Part shown: positions 21,211-29,942 of the stretch, in pieces
How the letters are laid out: every line of letters starts with the position of its first letter
Numbering within the stretch: position 1 is the first letter of the stretch
Assembly: GCF_023518235.1 (NCBI RefSeq)
Contig: NZ_CP090423.1
Coordinates: 4,295,001-4,359,000, forward strand
Length of the DNA: 64,000 bases
Origin: Stenotrophomonas maltophilia
Lineage (GTDB): Bacteria; Pseudomonadota; Gammaproteobacteria; Xanthomonadales; Xanthomonadaceae
Direction: 5' to 3'
Notes under the pieces: model-generated
The model's input: the letters and a program-made list of their open reading frames with translations, nothing else
Database searches by the model: none
Told to the model about the DNA's origin: nothing
Program-made: the position numbers and the translations under genes

Positions 21211-22514
21211 TGTTCGGACTATTCGAGAAGAACCGGCGGGCCGATGCCCGCGACCGTATCGAGCCGACGATCAGCAGCCTGGTCGACGGCGAGGTGATCC
21301 AGTCCTCCGACATGCGCATGTTCGAGGTGTTCGGGAACCCGATGACGGCCTCCGGAGCCGTGGTCAGCCCGGAATCGGCGATGCGGGTTTCGGCGGTGTT
21401 CGCTGCCGTTTCGCTGCTGGCCGGCGCGATCGCCCAGCTGCCGTTGCCTGTGTTCGAGCGGGTGGACGGCCATCGCAAGCGGGCGGAGCATGACCACTGG
21501 TGGCTGCTGAACGAGCAGTTCTCCTCCGGCTGGTCGAGCGCCACCGGCTGGGAGTTCATCGTCGGCCAGATGCTGCTGCGCGGTGATGGTGTGGTGTACG
21601 TGACGCGCAACCGTGCCGGGGTGGCGACCGGGTTGATCCCCTGGCCACGCGACAGGGTGATGATCCTCAAGCAGGAGAAAACCAGCCCACGGGAGCCGAC
21701 ACGCCTGCAGTACACGTTCCACGATGCGGACGGGTACTTCACCGTTGACCAGGACGACGTGCTCCATTTCCCCGGCTTCGGTTTCAACGGCGTGCACGGC
21801 ATGTCGGTGATCCAGTGGGGCGCGCGGAACGGCATCGGCATCGCCATCCAAGGTGACGAGCACGCCGGCAAGTTCTTCAGCGAGGGCGGCAAGCCCGAAG
21901 TGGCCATCCGAACGCCCAACAAGATGACCAAGGAGCAGCAAGACGATTTCCGCGATGCGTGGGTCAAGAAGTACGGCGGGGTGCAGGGTAACCGTCGCAT
22001 TCCGCTGGTTCTGACCGAGGGGCTGGAGGTTCACGAACTGACCATGTCAGCGGTCGACCAGCAGCTGCTGGAGTCGCGTCAGTGGCAGGTGATCGACGTA
22101 GCCCGCGCCTTCGGTGTGCCGCCCCACATGATCGGTGAAACCACCAAGTCGACCAGCTGGGGCAGTGGCATCGAGAGCATGGGCATCGGCTTCGTGAAGT
22201 ACACGCTGGGCCCGCACCTGAAGCGGATCAAGGACGAGTTGAACCGCAAGCTGTTCCGCACGCCGCGCTACTTCGTTGAGCACAACGTCGACATGTTCAT
22301 GGCCGGCGACTCGAAGACGCAGGCCGAGTACTTCAGCAAGGCGTTGGGTGGCCCTGGCACCCAAGGCTGGATGGTCGTCAACGAAGTCCGCCGCCTCAAG
22401 AACCTGCCTCCCATCGAGGGCGGCGACAAGCTCTACCAACAGAATGACCCCGCGCCACCGGCGAAGCCGGACAGCGACGACCCTGAAAGGAACCCTGAAG
22501 ATGCCAATTCCTAA
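21210..22514 (+). CDS. Portal protein, HK97 family
   Basis: A 434 aa protein that forms the dodecameric ring through which DNA enters the head. It starts MFGLFEKNRRADARDRIEPT; the family signature includes SAMRVSAVFAAVSLLAGAIAQLPLPVFER and RAFGVPPHMIGETTKSTSWGSGIE. ATG overlaps the terL stop (TGATG), and its end overlaps the protease start by 14 bases. The C-terminus is short and Pro/Asp-rich. Confidence 0.95.
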   Translation: MFGLFEKNRRADARDRIEPTISSLVDGEVIQSSDMRMFEVFGNPMTASGAVVSPESAMRVSAVFAAVSLLAGAIAQLPLPVFERVDGHRKRAEHDHWWLLNEQFSSGWSSATGWEFIVGQMLLRGDGVVYVTRNRAGVATGLIPWPRDRVMILKQEKTSPREPTRLQYTFHDADGYFTVDQDDVLHFPGFGFNGVHGMSVIQWGARNGIGIAIQGDEHAGKFFSEGGKPEVAIRTPNKMTKEQQDDFRDAWVKKYGGVQGNRRIPLVLTEGLEVHELTMSAVDQQLLESRQWQVIDVARAFGVPPHMIGETTKSTSWGSGIESMGIGFVKYTLGPHLKRIKDELNRKLFRTPRYFVEHNVDMFMAGDSKTQAEYFSKALGGPGTQGWMVVNEVRRLKNLPPIEGGDKLYQQNDPAPPAKPDSDDPERNPEDANS

Positions 22515-23238
22515 GCTGCTGCAGCTGGCCAAGAACAACGCCGGCCAGTCCAAGCCCATCAGGGCGGAGACCGAAGGTAAGGAGGCAACCATCTACCTGC
22601 ACGGCGTCATCGGCGGGTGGTGGGGCGACATTGACGAGACGATGTTTGCCCAGGCCATGGCCGGCATCGAGGCGGACGTGATTCATCTGCGCATCGACTC
22701 GCCCGGCGGCGACGTGTTTGCGGCCCGGTCCATGATGACCGCCATCGCCCAGCACAAGGCCACTGTCATCGCCCACATCGATGGCTTGGCTGCCTCGGCT
22801 ATGACCGGGGTCTGCATGGCGTGCGACAAGGTCGAGATCAGCCAAGGTGGTGCGTTCATGATCCACAACGCATGGACCATCACGGTCGGCAACAAGGCCG
22901 ACATGACCAAGACTGGTGAGCTGCTGGCCAAGATCGATGCCGGCCTGGCCGGCGACTACACCCGCCGTACTGGGAAGGATCAGGCGCAGATCGTCCAGTG
23001 GATGGACGAAGAGACGTGGTTCACGGCCGACGAAGCCAAGGAACACGGCTTCGCAGACGAGGTGGTGGAGATCGTGGGCAAGAAGAAGACGTCCAACACC
23101 TGGGACCTGTCCGCCTACGACAACGCGCCTGCCGCGCTGGCCAACCGAACTCCCGAAGCCGACGACGGCGCCGCCGCCGCCGCCCATAAGGCCAACCTGT
23201 CGCGCCGCCTGGCGCTGCTGGAACGCTCCGCTGCGTAA
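22501..23238 (+). CDS. Prohead protease, ClpP/SppA-like
   Basis: A 245 aa serine protease that matures the capsid. The ClpP fold is visible: ATIYLHGVIGGWWGDID, HLRIDSPGGDVFAARSM, nucleophile Ser in DGLAASAMTGV, His in GGAFMIHNAW. ClpP-type maturation proteases replace the HK97 gp4 type in many related phages. It overlaps the portal gene by 14 bases and is followed by a terminator before the capsid gene. Confidence 0.93.
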   Translation: MPIPKLLQLAKNNAGQSKPIRAETEGKEATIYLHGVIGGWWGDIDETMFAQAMAGIEADVIHLRIDSPGGDVFAARSMMTAIAQHKATVIAHIDGLAASAMTGVCMACDKVEISQGGAFMIHNAWTITVGNKADMTKTGELLAKIDAGLAGDYTRRTGKDQAQIVQWMDEETWFTADEAKEHGFADEVVEIVGKKKTSNTWDLSAYDNAPAALANRTPEADDGAAAAAHKANLSRRLALLERSAA

Positions 23239-23264
23239 GCGACTCCCGCCCGCAGTTCATCCCG

Positions 23265-23287
23265 ACCGCCGAAAGGCGGTTTTTTTT
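23265..23287 (+). terminator. Terminator-like hairpin between protease and capsid genes
   Basis: ACCGCC-GAAA-GGCGGT followed by eight T residues. It lies 20 bases before the capsid start. In an otherwise continuous late operon it may adjust the ratio of capsid transcript or act as a processed 5' end. Confidence 0.85.
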
Positions 23288-23306
23288 CGACACGAGGAAA
23301 TCACCA

Positions 23307-24551
23307 ATGCCCTTCAACATTCAGGCCGAGCGGGAGCGCCGCACCGCGCTGGCAAAGGAAACCCGCAACCTGCTGGACACCAGCACCGGTGACGGCAACA
23401 AGTGGACGCCGGAGAACCAGGCCAAGTACGACAACAACATCGCCGAGATCGAGCGCATTGACGCGGCGATCGAGCGTCATCAGAAGGTCATGGACCTGAC
23501 GGCCGACGAGGCACTGCGCGAGCAGGGCGTGCGTGAACACGACACCGCCAACCGCGGCGGCCGGGAGCTGTCCAACGAGGAGCGCCTGTTCGACCGCTGG
23601 GCGCGTGGCGGTGACAGCGCCCTGAGCGCCGAGGACTGGAAGCAGGTCAACGCGGCCATGTCGGGCAATCCGGCCGTCAACCCGGAGCAGGGTGGCTACA
23701 CCGTTCCGACCACGCTGGCCGAGCAGATCCTGGATGCCCTGAAGGCATTCGGCGGCATGCGCCAGGTGGCTGATGTGTTCAGCACTGCCGGCGGCGAGCC
23801 GATGCAGTACCCGACCAGCGATGGCACCTCCGAAGAGGGCGAACTGGTCGCTGAAAACCAGTCGGCGAACGACCAGGACGTGGCCTTCGGCACCAAGGGC
23901 CTGCAGGTGTACAAGTACAGCTCCAAGGTGGTGACCGTGCCGTGGGAGCTGCTGCAGGACAGCACGGCCGATACCGCCGGCTTCATCGAGAAGCGCCTGC
24001 AGACCCGCCTGGGCCGTGTCACCAACCGCCACTACTCCGTCGGCACCGGCGTTGGCCAGCCGATGGGCGCCTTCACCGCCGCGGCTGTCGGCAAGATCGG
24101 CGCCGTCTCAGCGCTGCCGGTCATCACCTACGACGACCTGGTGGACCTGGAACACAGCGTCGATCCGGCATACCGCCAGCTGGCCAAGTGGATGTTCCAC
24201 GACGACATGCTCAAGCTGATCCGCAAGGTGAAGGACGACCAGGGCCGGCCGATCTTCGTGCCGGGTTACGAGCAGGGCAATCCGGGCGGTGCGCCGGACC
24301 GTGTGCTGAACCGCGATATCCAGATCAACCAGCACGCCCCGGCCCCGGCCGCAGGCGCCACCTCGATCGCGTTCGGCGACTTCAGCTACTACAAGATCCG
24401 CGACGTGATGGCCGTGACTCTGTTCCGCTTCAACGACTCGGCCTACGTGAAGAAGGGCCAGGTGGGCTTCATGGCCTGGATGCGCTCCGGCGGCAACCTG
24501 GTCGACGTGGGCGGCGCGGTGAAGACCTTCAAGCACGGCGCTGCGGCTTAA
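23307..24551 (+). CDS. Major capsid protein, HK97 gp5 family
   Basis: A 414 aa protein. A predicted helical N-terminal delta/scaffold-like region (about residues 1-110) is followed by the HK97 fold, recognised from VNPEQGGYTVPTTLAEQILDALKAFGGMRQVADVF and the C-terminal IAFGDFSYYKIRDVMAVTLFRFNDSAYVKKGQVGFMAWMRSGG. Cleavage by the upstream protease after the helical part is expected. Confidence 0.95.
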   Translation: MPFNIQAERERRTALAKETRNLLDTSTGDGNKWTPENQAKYDNNIAEIERIDAAIERHQKVMDLTADEALREQGVREHDTANRGGRELSNEERLFDRWARGGDSALSAEDWKQVNAAMSGNPAVNPEQGGYTVPTTLAEQILDALKAFGGMRQVADVFSTAGGEPMQYPTSDGTSEEGELVAENQSANDQDVAFGTKGLQVYKYSSKVVTVPWELLQDSTADTAGFIEKRLQTRLGRVTNRHYSVGTGVGQPMGAFTAAAVGKIGAVSALPVITYDDLVDLEHSVDPAYRQLAKWMFHDDMLKLIRKVKDDQGRPIFVPGYEQGNPGGAPDRVLNRDIQINQHAPAPAAGATSIAFGDFSYYKIRDVMAVTLFRFNDSAYVKKGQVGFMAWMRSGGNLVDVGGAVKTFKHGAAA

Positions 24552-24608
24552 CCGCCTCGGCCCACGAACGGAGGGACGCCCCAGCGCGGGCGTCCCTCGG
24601 AGACGATC

Positions 24609-25013
24609 ATGGCAAAGCAGAAGAACACCTCCGCGCAGGCGGCCAGCGGTCCGGCCGACGCGCGGGAAGCGCCCGCTACGGTAGTGGACGCAGCGGCTAG
24701 CCAGGGCGAGCAGCCGGACGCCGAAAGCCCCGACGCTGACGCGGCAGCGGCCGCCAGTGAACCGGAGACGGACGAGGGCGGAGAGAGCCAGAGGCCCGAA
24801 ACCGTGGGGGCGGACAACGACCTGCCACCACCGGATGAAGAACCGGCTCCGCCGGAGGGTGAAACCGTGCCGGCGCTGGTGCTCAGTAACAACCACCTCG
24901 GGAAGATTGGCCAGGTGATCCAGGTCAACGCGGCACACGTTGAGGCGCTGCGCCTTGGCGGGCTGATCGACCCCCACCCCAATGCCATCAATTCGGCCAT
25001 GCCGGAGGAATGA
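24609..25013 (+). CDS. Head-tail region hypothetical protein with acidic disordered half
   Basis: A 134 aa protein. Residues about 1-85 are low-complexity Ala/Glu/Pro/Asp; residues 88-130 form a small domain (PALVLSNNHLGKIGQVIQVN, AAHVEALRLGGLIDPHPNA) common in phages between capsid and connector genes. Function is not established; a decoration or adaptor role is possible. A 10 bp GGGACGCCC/GGGCGTCCC hairpin precedes it at 24573-24598. Confidence 0.75.
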   Translation: MAKQKNTSAQAASGPADAREAPATVVDAAASQGEQPDAESPDADAAAAASEPETDEGGESQRPETVGADNDLPPPDEEPAPPEGETVPALVLSNNHLGKIGQVIQVNAAHVEALRLGGLIDPHPNAINSAMPEE

Positions 25014-25016
25014 CCC

Positions 25017-25439
25017 ATGCTGCGCACGTTGACCCCGGCGGCAGAGGAACCCGTGTCGCTGAGCGAAGCGAAGGCGCACCTGGTAGTTATCCACGATGCC
25101 GACGACGCGCTGATCGGCGCCTTCATCACCGCCGCGCGTGAGTCGGTGGAGCGCACCACGGGGTATGCGTTGGCAGCAGCGACCTATGAGTGGACCCCGG
25201 TCGGCGAGGGCCGCTCTCCGCTGCCGATTGAGCCAGCCACGCTCGACAGCGAGCCGGGCGCCTATCCGGTGAAGTTCACGACGACACCTGGCCCGCTTCC
25301 GGGACCGCTGCGCGCGGCCGTGCTGCTGTTGCTGGGTGACCTGTACGCCAACCGCGAGGCGGTCGTGGCTGGCTCGCAGTTGGCCGAGAACCCAACCTTG
25401 GACCGGCTGATGTTCCCCTACCGGCGGGTGCTGCCATGA
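25017..25439 (+). CDS. Head-tail connector (gp6-like)
   Basis: A 140 aa protein: EEPVSLSEAKAHLVVIHDADDALIGAFITAARESVERTTGYAL is the DNA-packaging/connector pattern (phage_gp6-type) with helical core, ending LLLLGDLYANREAV. It forms the ring below the portal. Downstream gene starts within its stop (ATGA). Confidence 0.88.
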   Translation: MLRTLTPAAEEPVSLSEAKAHLVVIHDADDALIGAFITAARESVERTTGYALAAATYEWTPVGEGRSPLPIEPATLDSEPGAYPVKFTTTPGPLPGPLRAAVLLLLGDLYANREAVVAGSQLAENPTLDRLMFPYRRVLP

Positions 25440-25768
25440 GGCGGGCAGGCAAATACCGGCATCGGATCGAGCTGCAGGACCACGGCCCGGTGCGTGATCC
25501 GCTCGGCGGGGACGTGAAGCAATGGCGTAGATGGCGGGCTGACGTGCCGGCAGAGGTGGTTCCGCTCTCGGGTCGAGAGTTCACCGCGGCCTCGGCCGAG
25601 CATGGGCAGGTAACTGCACGCATCGAGATCCCTTACCTGCCCGGGGTAGTGCCAACCATGCGTGCGGTGTTTGACGGGCAGGTGTACGCGATTCGTGCGG
25701 TGCTGCCGGATGCGACAGCACGCGGGCATATCACGCTGATGGTCGATGCCGGGGTGTCCGATGGCTGA
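25436..25768 (+). CDS. Head-tail joining / head closure protein
   Basis: A 110 aa beta-rich protein: AGKYRHRIELQDHGPVRDPLGGDVKQWRRW, EVVPLSGREFTAASAEHGQVTARIEIPY. This matches the SPP1 gp16-like head-tail adaptor family. Both ends overlap neighbours. Confidence 0.88.
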   Translation: MRRAGKYRHRIELQDHGPVRDPLGGDVKQWRRWRADVPAEVVPLSGREFTAASAEHGQVTARIEIPYLPGVVPTMRAVFDGQVYAIRAVLPDATARGHITLMVDAGVSDG

Positions 25769-26264
25769 GCAGGTGAAGATCGACGGCCTGGACGGCCTCC
25801 TGCGTTCACTTCGGGAGGCCCCCAAGGCGATCCAGGGGCGGGTCGTACAAGCCGGTATGCGCAAGGGCGGCAACGTCATCCGCGACGATGCCCGGCGGCG
25901 CGCTCCGAGAGCATCGGGGTTCATGGCCTCGCAGATCGTCACCCGCCGAGCCAACACCAAAAGCCGGCAGCGCGCAGGTGTAGGCCAAGGCGGCGAGTAC
26001 TTCACGGTTGGAGTTAAGACCGGTCGCCGCCGGAAGTACGCCAACACAAAGCGCAACCGCCGCCGCGGCCGCGTCGGGAAGGTCTACGAGGAGGCGGGCT
26101 GGGCCTATTACTGGCGCTTCAAGGAATTCGGCACCAGGAAGATGAGGGCCGAGCCGTTCCTCACGCCGGCAGGCGAGGCCAAGGGGCCGGAGGCGGCACA
26201 GGTGATCATCAATGAAACCTGGGCGGCGCTGGGCAAGCAGCTGAAGAAGGATGGCTGGCGATGA
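25761..26264 (+). CDS. HK97 gp10-like tail/connector protein
   Basis: A 167 aa protein: LDGLLRSLREAPKAIQGRVVQAGMRKGGNVIRDDARRRAP and the C-terminal WRFKEFGTRKMRAEPFLTPA give the HK97 gp10 family signature (EFGT...P.F..PA). A basic insertion (KTGRRRKYANTKRNRRRGRVG) lies in between. It overlaps the upstream gene by 8 bases and the next by 4. Confidence 0.9.
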   Translation: MAEQVKIDGLDGLLRSLREAPKAIQGRVVQAGMRKGGNVIRDDARRRAPRASGFMASQIVTRRANTKSRQRAGVGQGGEYFTVGVKTGRRRKYANTKRNRRRGRVGKVYEEAGWAYYWRFKEFGTRKMRAEPFLTPAGEAKGPEAAQVIINETWAALGKQLKKDGWR

Positions 26265-26623
26265 TGGTTCCCCTGATCCAGTCCCTGCTGCAGGGTGATG
26301 CAGCGGTTCGGCACGTGCTGGGCGACCCGATCCGCTTGTGGCCGGGAACCGCGCCACAGGAGGCAGCACTGCCCTACGCGACGTGGGAGGTGGTCGGCGG
26401 TTCGCCCACCGCGATGTTGTCCGAGCCGCCGCCGGCCGACGGCTGGCGCGTCCGATTGACCGTGTGGGGCGAAGCGCTGACGCAGGCCAACGGCGCGGCC
26501 GTCGCCATCCGCGACGCGATCGAGCGCGCGGGCAGCATCGAGTCTTACAACCCGACGCCTGACAGCGACGGCACGGACGCCTTTGGCATCTCCTTCGACG
26601 CCAGGCTCCTGCAACTGCGCTGA
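26261..26623 (+). CDS. Tail completion/terminator protein (DUF3168 type)
   Basis: A 120 aa protein: LIQSLLQGDAAVRHVLGDPIRLWPGTAPQEAALPYATWEVVGG then ANGAAVAIRDAIERAG. This is the DUF3168/gp17-like tail-terminator pattern, which caps the tail tube and joins it to the head. A terminator-like hairpin follows at 26645. Confidence 0.85.
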   Translation: MMVPLIQSLLQGDAAVRHVLGDPIRLWPGTAPQEAALPYATWEVVGGSPTAMLSEPPPADGWRVRLTVWGEALTQANGAAVAIRDAIERAGSIESYNPTPDSDGTDAFGISFDARLLQLR

Positions 26624-26644
26624 ACCACACAACGGCAACCCACT

Positions 26645-26665
26645 GGCCCCGCAAGGGGCCTTTTT
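26645..26665 (+). terminator. Terminator-like hairpin before tail tube gene
   Basis: GGCCCC-GCAA-GGGGCC followed by five T residues, 37 bases before the tail tube start. It separates connector genes from the tail module. Confidence 0.8.
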
Positions 26666-26701
26666 CATGCCCGGCGACGGGCGCAACACAAGGAAACCCC
26701 T

Positions 26702-27175
26702 ATGGGACAGGTAATCAAGTCGAAGCATTCGCAGCTGTTCGTCGCCATCGCCGCGGCCGAGGTCATCAAGGTGACCCGACTGCGTTCGGTCGGCTTCCCC
26801 GATGGCCAGGCATCGGAGATCGATATCTCCGACTACGACGACGACTGGGACCAGTTCGTCGCCGGCCGCAAGCAGACCGGCAGCACCAGCATCGAGATCA
26901 TCTACGACAGCGTCGACCACGAGAAGCTGGAAGAGCTGCACGAGACCGGTGCCGTCGTGAACTGGCTGGTGACCGCGCCGAAGTCGGAAACCGAAGGAGC
27001 GGCGAAGCCGGCCGCAGTCGCCGGCAAGATCACCCCGCCCACCGATGTGCTGTCCAAGCAGTTCGACGGCTTCGTCCAGAACTTCGCGGTGACCAGCCAG
27101 GACAACGACGTGTGGAAGGCGACGATCACCATCCGCGGCTCCGGCGCCGTCACCACGCACCGCCCGACGCCGTAA
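26702..27175 (+). CDS. Major tail tube protein
   Basis: A 157 aa protein: LRSVGFPDGQASEIDISDYDDDWDQFVAGRKQTGSTSIEIIYD, VVNWLVTAPKSETEG and FDGFVQNFAVTSQDNDVWKATITIRGSGAV. The beta-rich pattern ending ATITIRGSG and its place before the G/GT chaperone pair identify the tail tube. Confidence 0.9.
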   Translation: MGQVIKSKHSQLFVAIAAAEVIKVTRLRSVGFPDGQASEIDISDYDDDWDQFVAGRKQTGSTSIEIIYDSVDHEKLEELHETGAVVNWLVTAPKSETEGAAKPAAVAGKITPPTDVLSKQFDGFVQNFAVTSQDNDVWKATITIRGSGAVTTHRPTP

Positions 27176-27225
27176 GGCTGCGGCAACGGCGCACACCCAG
27201 GCCCGCTGCGGCGGGCCATCTCTCT

Positions 27226-27280
27226 GACAGGGCGCGCGGATCCTCCGCGTGTTAGCCGTGCGCGACCCGCGCGCCCTGTC
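27226..27280. repeat. Perfect 14 bp inverted repeat in the tail tube-gpG intergenic region
   Basis: GACAGGGCGCGCGG (27226-27239) is mirrored by CCGCGCGCCCTGTC (27267-27280) with 27 bases between. A second stem, GGCCCGC/GCGGGCC, lies just before it at about 27200-27217. There is no T tract, so it is not an ordinary terminator. It ends 20 bases before the gpG start and could protect or regulate the mRNA. Confidence 0.8.
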
Positions 27281-27300
27281 GCCATTCAAGGAAACGGCCA

Positions 27301-27675
27301 ATGAGCAAGACCAGCGAAACCACCGAAACCCAGCCGCAGCAGCCCGTGAGCATCCTGCAGTCGTTCACCGACCTGGGCATGTTCGCGTCCAGGGACGTGC
27401 ATGCCGATACGATCACCCTGCCGAACGGCGCCAAGGCACAGTTCCACGTGCGCGAGCTGCCGGATGCGGAGTTCCGCAAGCTGTGGGGCGAGGGCGACCG
27501 CGCCAAGCTGATCGCGGCAACCATCTGCGACGAAGACGGCAAGCCGGTCATGAACGTGACGCAGGCCGCCCAGCTCAAGCCTCTGGTGGCCGCTGAGCTG
27601 CAGCGCGTGGCCATGAAGCACTCCGGGTTCGGTGACGATGCCGCGCAGGCTCAGGCCGACGCGGGAAACGGCTAA
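27301..27675 (+). CDS. Tail assembly chaperone gpG-like
   Basis: A 124 aa protein: QSFTDLGMFASRDVHADTITLPNGAKAQFHVRELPDAEFRKLWGEGDRAKLIAATICDEDGKPVM. It assists assembly around the tape measure protein. Near its end the heptamer GGGAAAC (27663-27669), in the phase G GGA AAC, is a classical -1 slippery site giving the longer GT product. Confidence 0.88.
   Translation: MSKTSETTETQPQQPVSILQSFTDLGMFASRDVHADTITLPNGAKAQFHVRELPDAEFRKLWGEGDRAKLIAATICDEDGKPVMNVTQAAQLKPLVAAELQRVAMKHSGFGDDAAQAQADAGNG
27663..27669 (+). promoter_or_regulatory. Programmed -1 frameshift site GGGAAAC
   Basis: The heptamer fits X XXY YYZ in the gpG frame (G GGA AAC), two codons before the gpG stop. After a -1 slip the frame stays open to 27968. 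Same-position frameshifting is a conserved feature of long-tailed phages. Confidence 0.87.
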
Positions 27676-27968
27676 GGCAGCGTGGCGAGGACTGGTTCTG
27701 GAAGGTCCTCGCCGGTCACCTGCACCGGCCGGTGTCGGACTTGCGGGCCACCATGTCGCGCCGCGAGTTCCTGGAATGGTGGGAGTTCCACAAACGGAAC
27801 CCCATCGACCCCGTGAGCCTGCACATCAAGCCCGCTGCCTTCGTCGCATACATCACCGCCTCGCACAGCCAGGGCGGGACCAAGCGCTCCTTTCAGCACT
27901 ACCTCGACGCCCTGGTGCCACGGTCCGATGAGGACGAGGCGCAGGACTGGTTCGACGGACTGGGATGA
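27669..27968 (+). CDS. T extension of gpGT, made by -1 frameshift from gpG
   Basis: The frame from 27669 encodes RLRQRGEDWFWKVLAGHLHR, PVSDLRATMSRREFLEWWEF, then ...IDPVSLHIKPAAFVAYITASHSQGG and ends DEAQDWFDGLG. It has no good ribosome site of its own (a GTG at 27732 is the only likely internal start). The full product, 123 residues of G plus 99 of T, would be 222 aa. Stop overlaps the next start by 4 bases. Confidence 0.85.
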   Translation, partial: RLRQRGEDWFWKVLAGHLHRPVSDLRATMSRREFLEWWEFHKRNPIDPVSLHIKPAAFVAYITASHSQGGTKRSFQHYLDALVPRSDEDEAQDWFDGLG

Positions 27969-29938
27969 CCATGACAGACACCTTCGGGCGGTTCGCCGCC
28001 ACACCCATTGGCCCGGTACTCGCTGCGCGAGACGGCGGGCTTACCCTGGCCACCACCGGTGCCACCACGTTGGCCAGCCACGCGCGCTCCGATTTCAGTC
28101 TTGATGCCGGGACGGTGGGCGTGGAGTTCGCGGTGTGGGGCGATGACGCTGTTGGAGCCCTCGTAGGCTTCGCCACCGGCCCCGCAGCGCTGAATAAGGC
28201 GCTGGGTGCGGATCTCGCCAGCATCGGCTGGGACCTCGCCGCCGGGCGCCTGCTGCAGGCTGGAGGTGCAATCGCCACGGGTCTGCCGGTGGTGACACAC
28301 GGCGACATTGTCGGCCTGCAGGTGGTCTTCGGGGCGCCGCGCCAGATCCGGCTCTACCTCAACGGCGCGCAGATCTTGGTGCGTGAACTGCAGCTCTCCG
28401 GGCCACTGTTCTTCGCCGCGTCACTGGCCGCCACCAAGGCGGGCGGGCTGTGCCTTGCAGTAAACGCGGGGCAGTGGGGGCCGCGCAGCGAAGCGGCAGC
28501 TGCAGGCTGGCGGTTGCCCTCTGCATCCGTCAGCCCGACCCGGCTGGCCGACGTGGACTGGCTGTCGGCGCCCGGCGACAGCCCGGCGAACGTTCGCTAC
28601 GAGGGATTGGTGGCCGAGGGCGTCAACCTGATCCAAGAGCTGGCGTTCTGGCCATGGGGCGGTGATCCGGTATCCCAGGCAGCGGCCGCCGAGTGCGTCG
28701 TGGTCGATGCGGATGGCCTGCTGGACGCAATGGCAGGCACTGGCGCCTCAGGCAGTTCGGTGCAGATCCTGCTGGCAACCGAGAACGGGATGCGGGCCGA
28801 CGCGGTCCCGGCCTTCCGTTGCGCTATCGAGCAGATCGAGATCAACGGCGACGGCACCAAGACGCTGCACCTGCGCGATGCGCACGACTACCTGGACGAG
28901 ACCATCAACCGGGGCGTGTTCCTTCCGAATGTGGCGTCACTGGCGTGGAAGCCTCAGCCGGTGGTGATTGGCGCGGTGGCAAGCATCCCGGCCATGGGCG
29001 CCAACTCGGACGCAACATCAATGTTCGTCGCCGACAGCCGGGTCTACATCAACGCTGTCTTGGACCGCGGCGACTTGATGGAGATCAACACCTACAACGA
29101 GGCCCCTGACGGGCAACAGTTGCTCCTGAAGTCGCCCCCGGTGACGCCGGTGGTGGTTGACGCCTCCAGCATCGGCGCGGGCATGATGCCGGCGCGGTTG
29201 GAGCAGGCGGTGGGTGATGTGATGTCCAGGTTGGGGCGAGCAGCGTGGTCGGCCAGCGACTGTGCGGTAATCGACCAGGCCACTGGCTATATGGGTATCG
29301 GCTACTACGCGGGCACAGCCATTACTGGCCGCGCTGCGCTGAATGCGCTCCTGCCCAGCTACGGCGCCGGCTGCTACCAGGATCCATCTGGAGTGCTTCG
29401 CTTCGTCCGCGTGACTGCACCCGAGGCCTATGCCGGCGCTTTTGCCTTCGACCTGTCGGAGGATGATCTGGCCGCTGATCTGGTCATGGTGCCCGATGAT
29501 GCTCCGAACCTGACGCGGCGCATGGCCTACCGACCCAACGGGCAAGCGCTGGGCGCATCGGACCTGGTCACCGACGTTGTCGATGTGCCCCAGTCCCGAC
29601 GCGATGAGCTGACTGGCCTCTACCGAGGCCAGGTGTATGGCGCCGGTCCGCTGCATGTCCACTACCAGCGAGCGGAGGCGGCAGATCCGGTCATCTCGTT
29701 GTTCTGGCACGCCGGCGATGCCCAGGTGGAAATGGACCGGGTACTCGGGCTGTACCAGGTGCAGCGCTACTTCTACCAACTGACGGTGCGCGGTGATCAG
29801 GACCTGGCACCGCTTCCGGGTCAAATCGGCCGGCTCACGTATGGCCGCTACGGGCTTGAGGACGGCAAGCTTGTCCTGGTGCGGCGCGTCGAGCGCAACC
29901 CTGCCACGGGGGACGTGGTGCTGACGGTGTGGGGATGA
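27965..29938 (+). CDS. Large tail-associated protein, possible baseplate component
   Basis: A 657 aa protein. Residues about 40-190 (DAGTVGVEFAVWGDD, IGWDLAAGRLLQAGGAIATG, VVTHGDIVGLQVVF) have the alternating pattern of a SPRY/concanavalin-like domain. The rest includes IEINGDGTKTLHLRDAHDYLDETINRGV and a C-terminus with LPGQIGRLTYGRYGLEDGKLVLVRRVERNPATGDVVLTVWG, typical of phage tail proteins with propeller-like or hub architecture. It precedes the tape measure gene, an unusual place for a distal tail protein. Exact role not known. Confidence 0.72.
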   Translation: MTMTDTFGRFAATPIGPVLAARDGGLTLATTGATTLASHARSDFSLDAGTVGVEFAVWGDDAVGALVGFATGPAALNKALGADLASIGWDLAAGRLLQAGGAIATGLPVVTHGDIVGLQVVFGAPRQIRLYLNGAQILVRELQLSGPLFFAASLAATKAGGLCLAVNAGQWGPRSEAAAAGWRLPSASVSPTRLADVDWLSAPGDSPANVRYEGLVAEGVNLIQELAFWPWGGDPVSQAAAAECVVVDADGLLDAMAGTGASGSSVQILLATENGMRADAVPAFRCAIEQIEINGDGTKTLHLRDAHDYLDETINRGVFLPNVASLAWKPQPVVIGAVASIPAMGANSDATSMFVADSRVYINAVLDRGDLMEINTYNEAPDGQQLLLKSPPVTPVVVDASSIGAGMMPARLEQAVGDVMSRLGRAAWSASDCAVIDQATGYMGIGYYAGTAITGRAALNALLPSYGAGCYQDPSGVLRFVRVTAPEAYAGAFAFDLSEDDLAADLVMVPDDAPNLTRRMAYRPNGQALGASDLVTDVVDVPQSRRDELTGLYRGQVYGAGPLHVHYQRAEAADPVISLFWHAGDAQVEMDRVLGLYQVQRYFYQLTVRGDQDLAPLPGQIGRLTYGRYGLEDGKLVLVRRVERNPATGDVVLTVWG

Positions 29939-29942
29939 TGAC

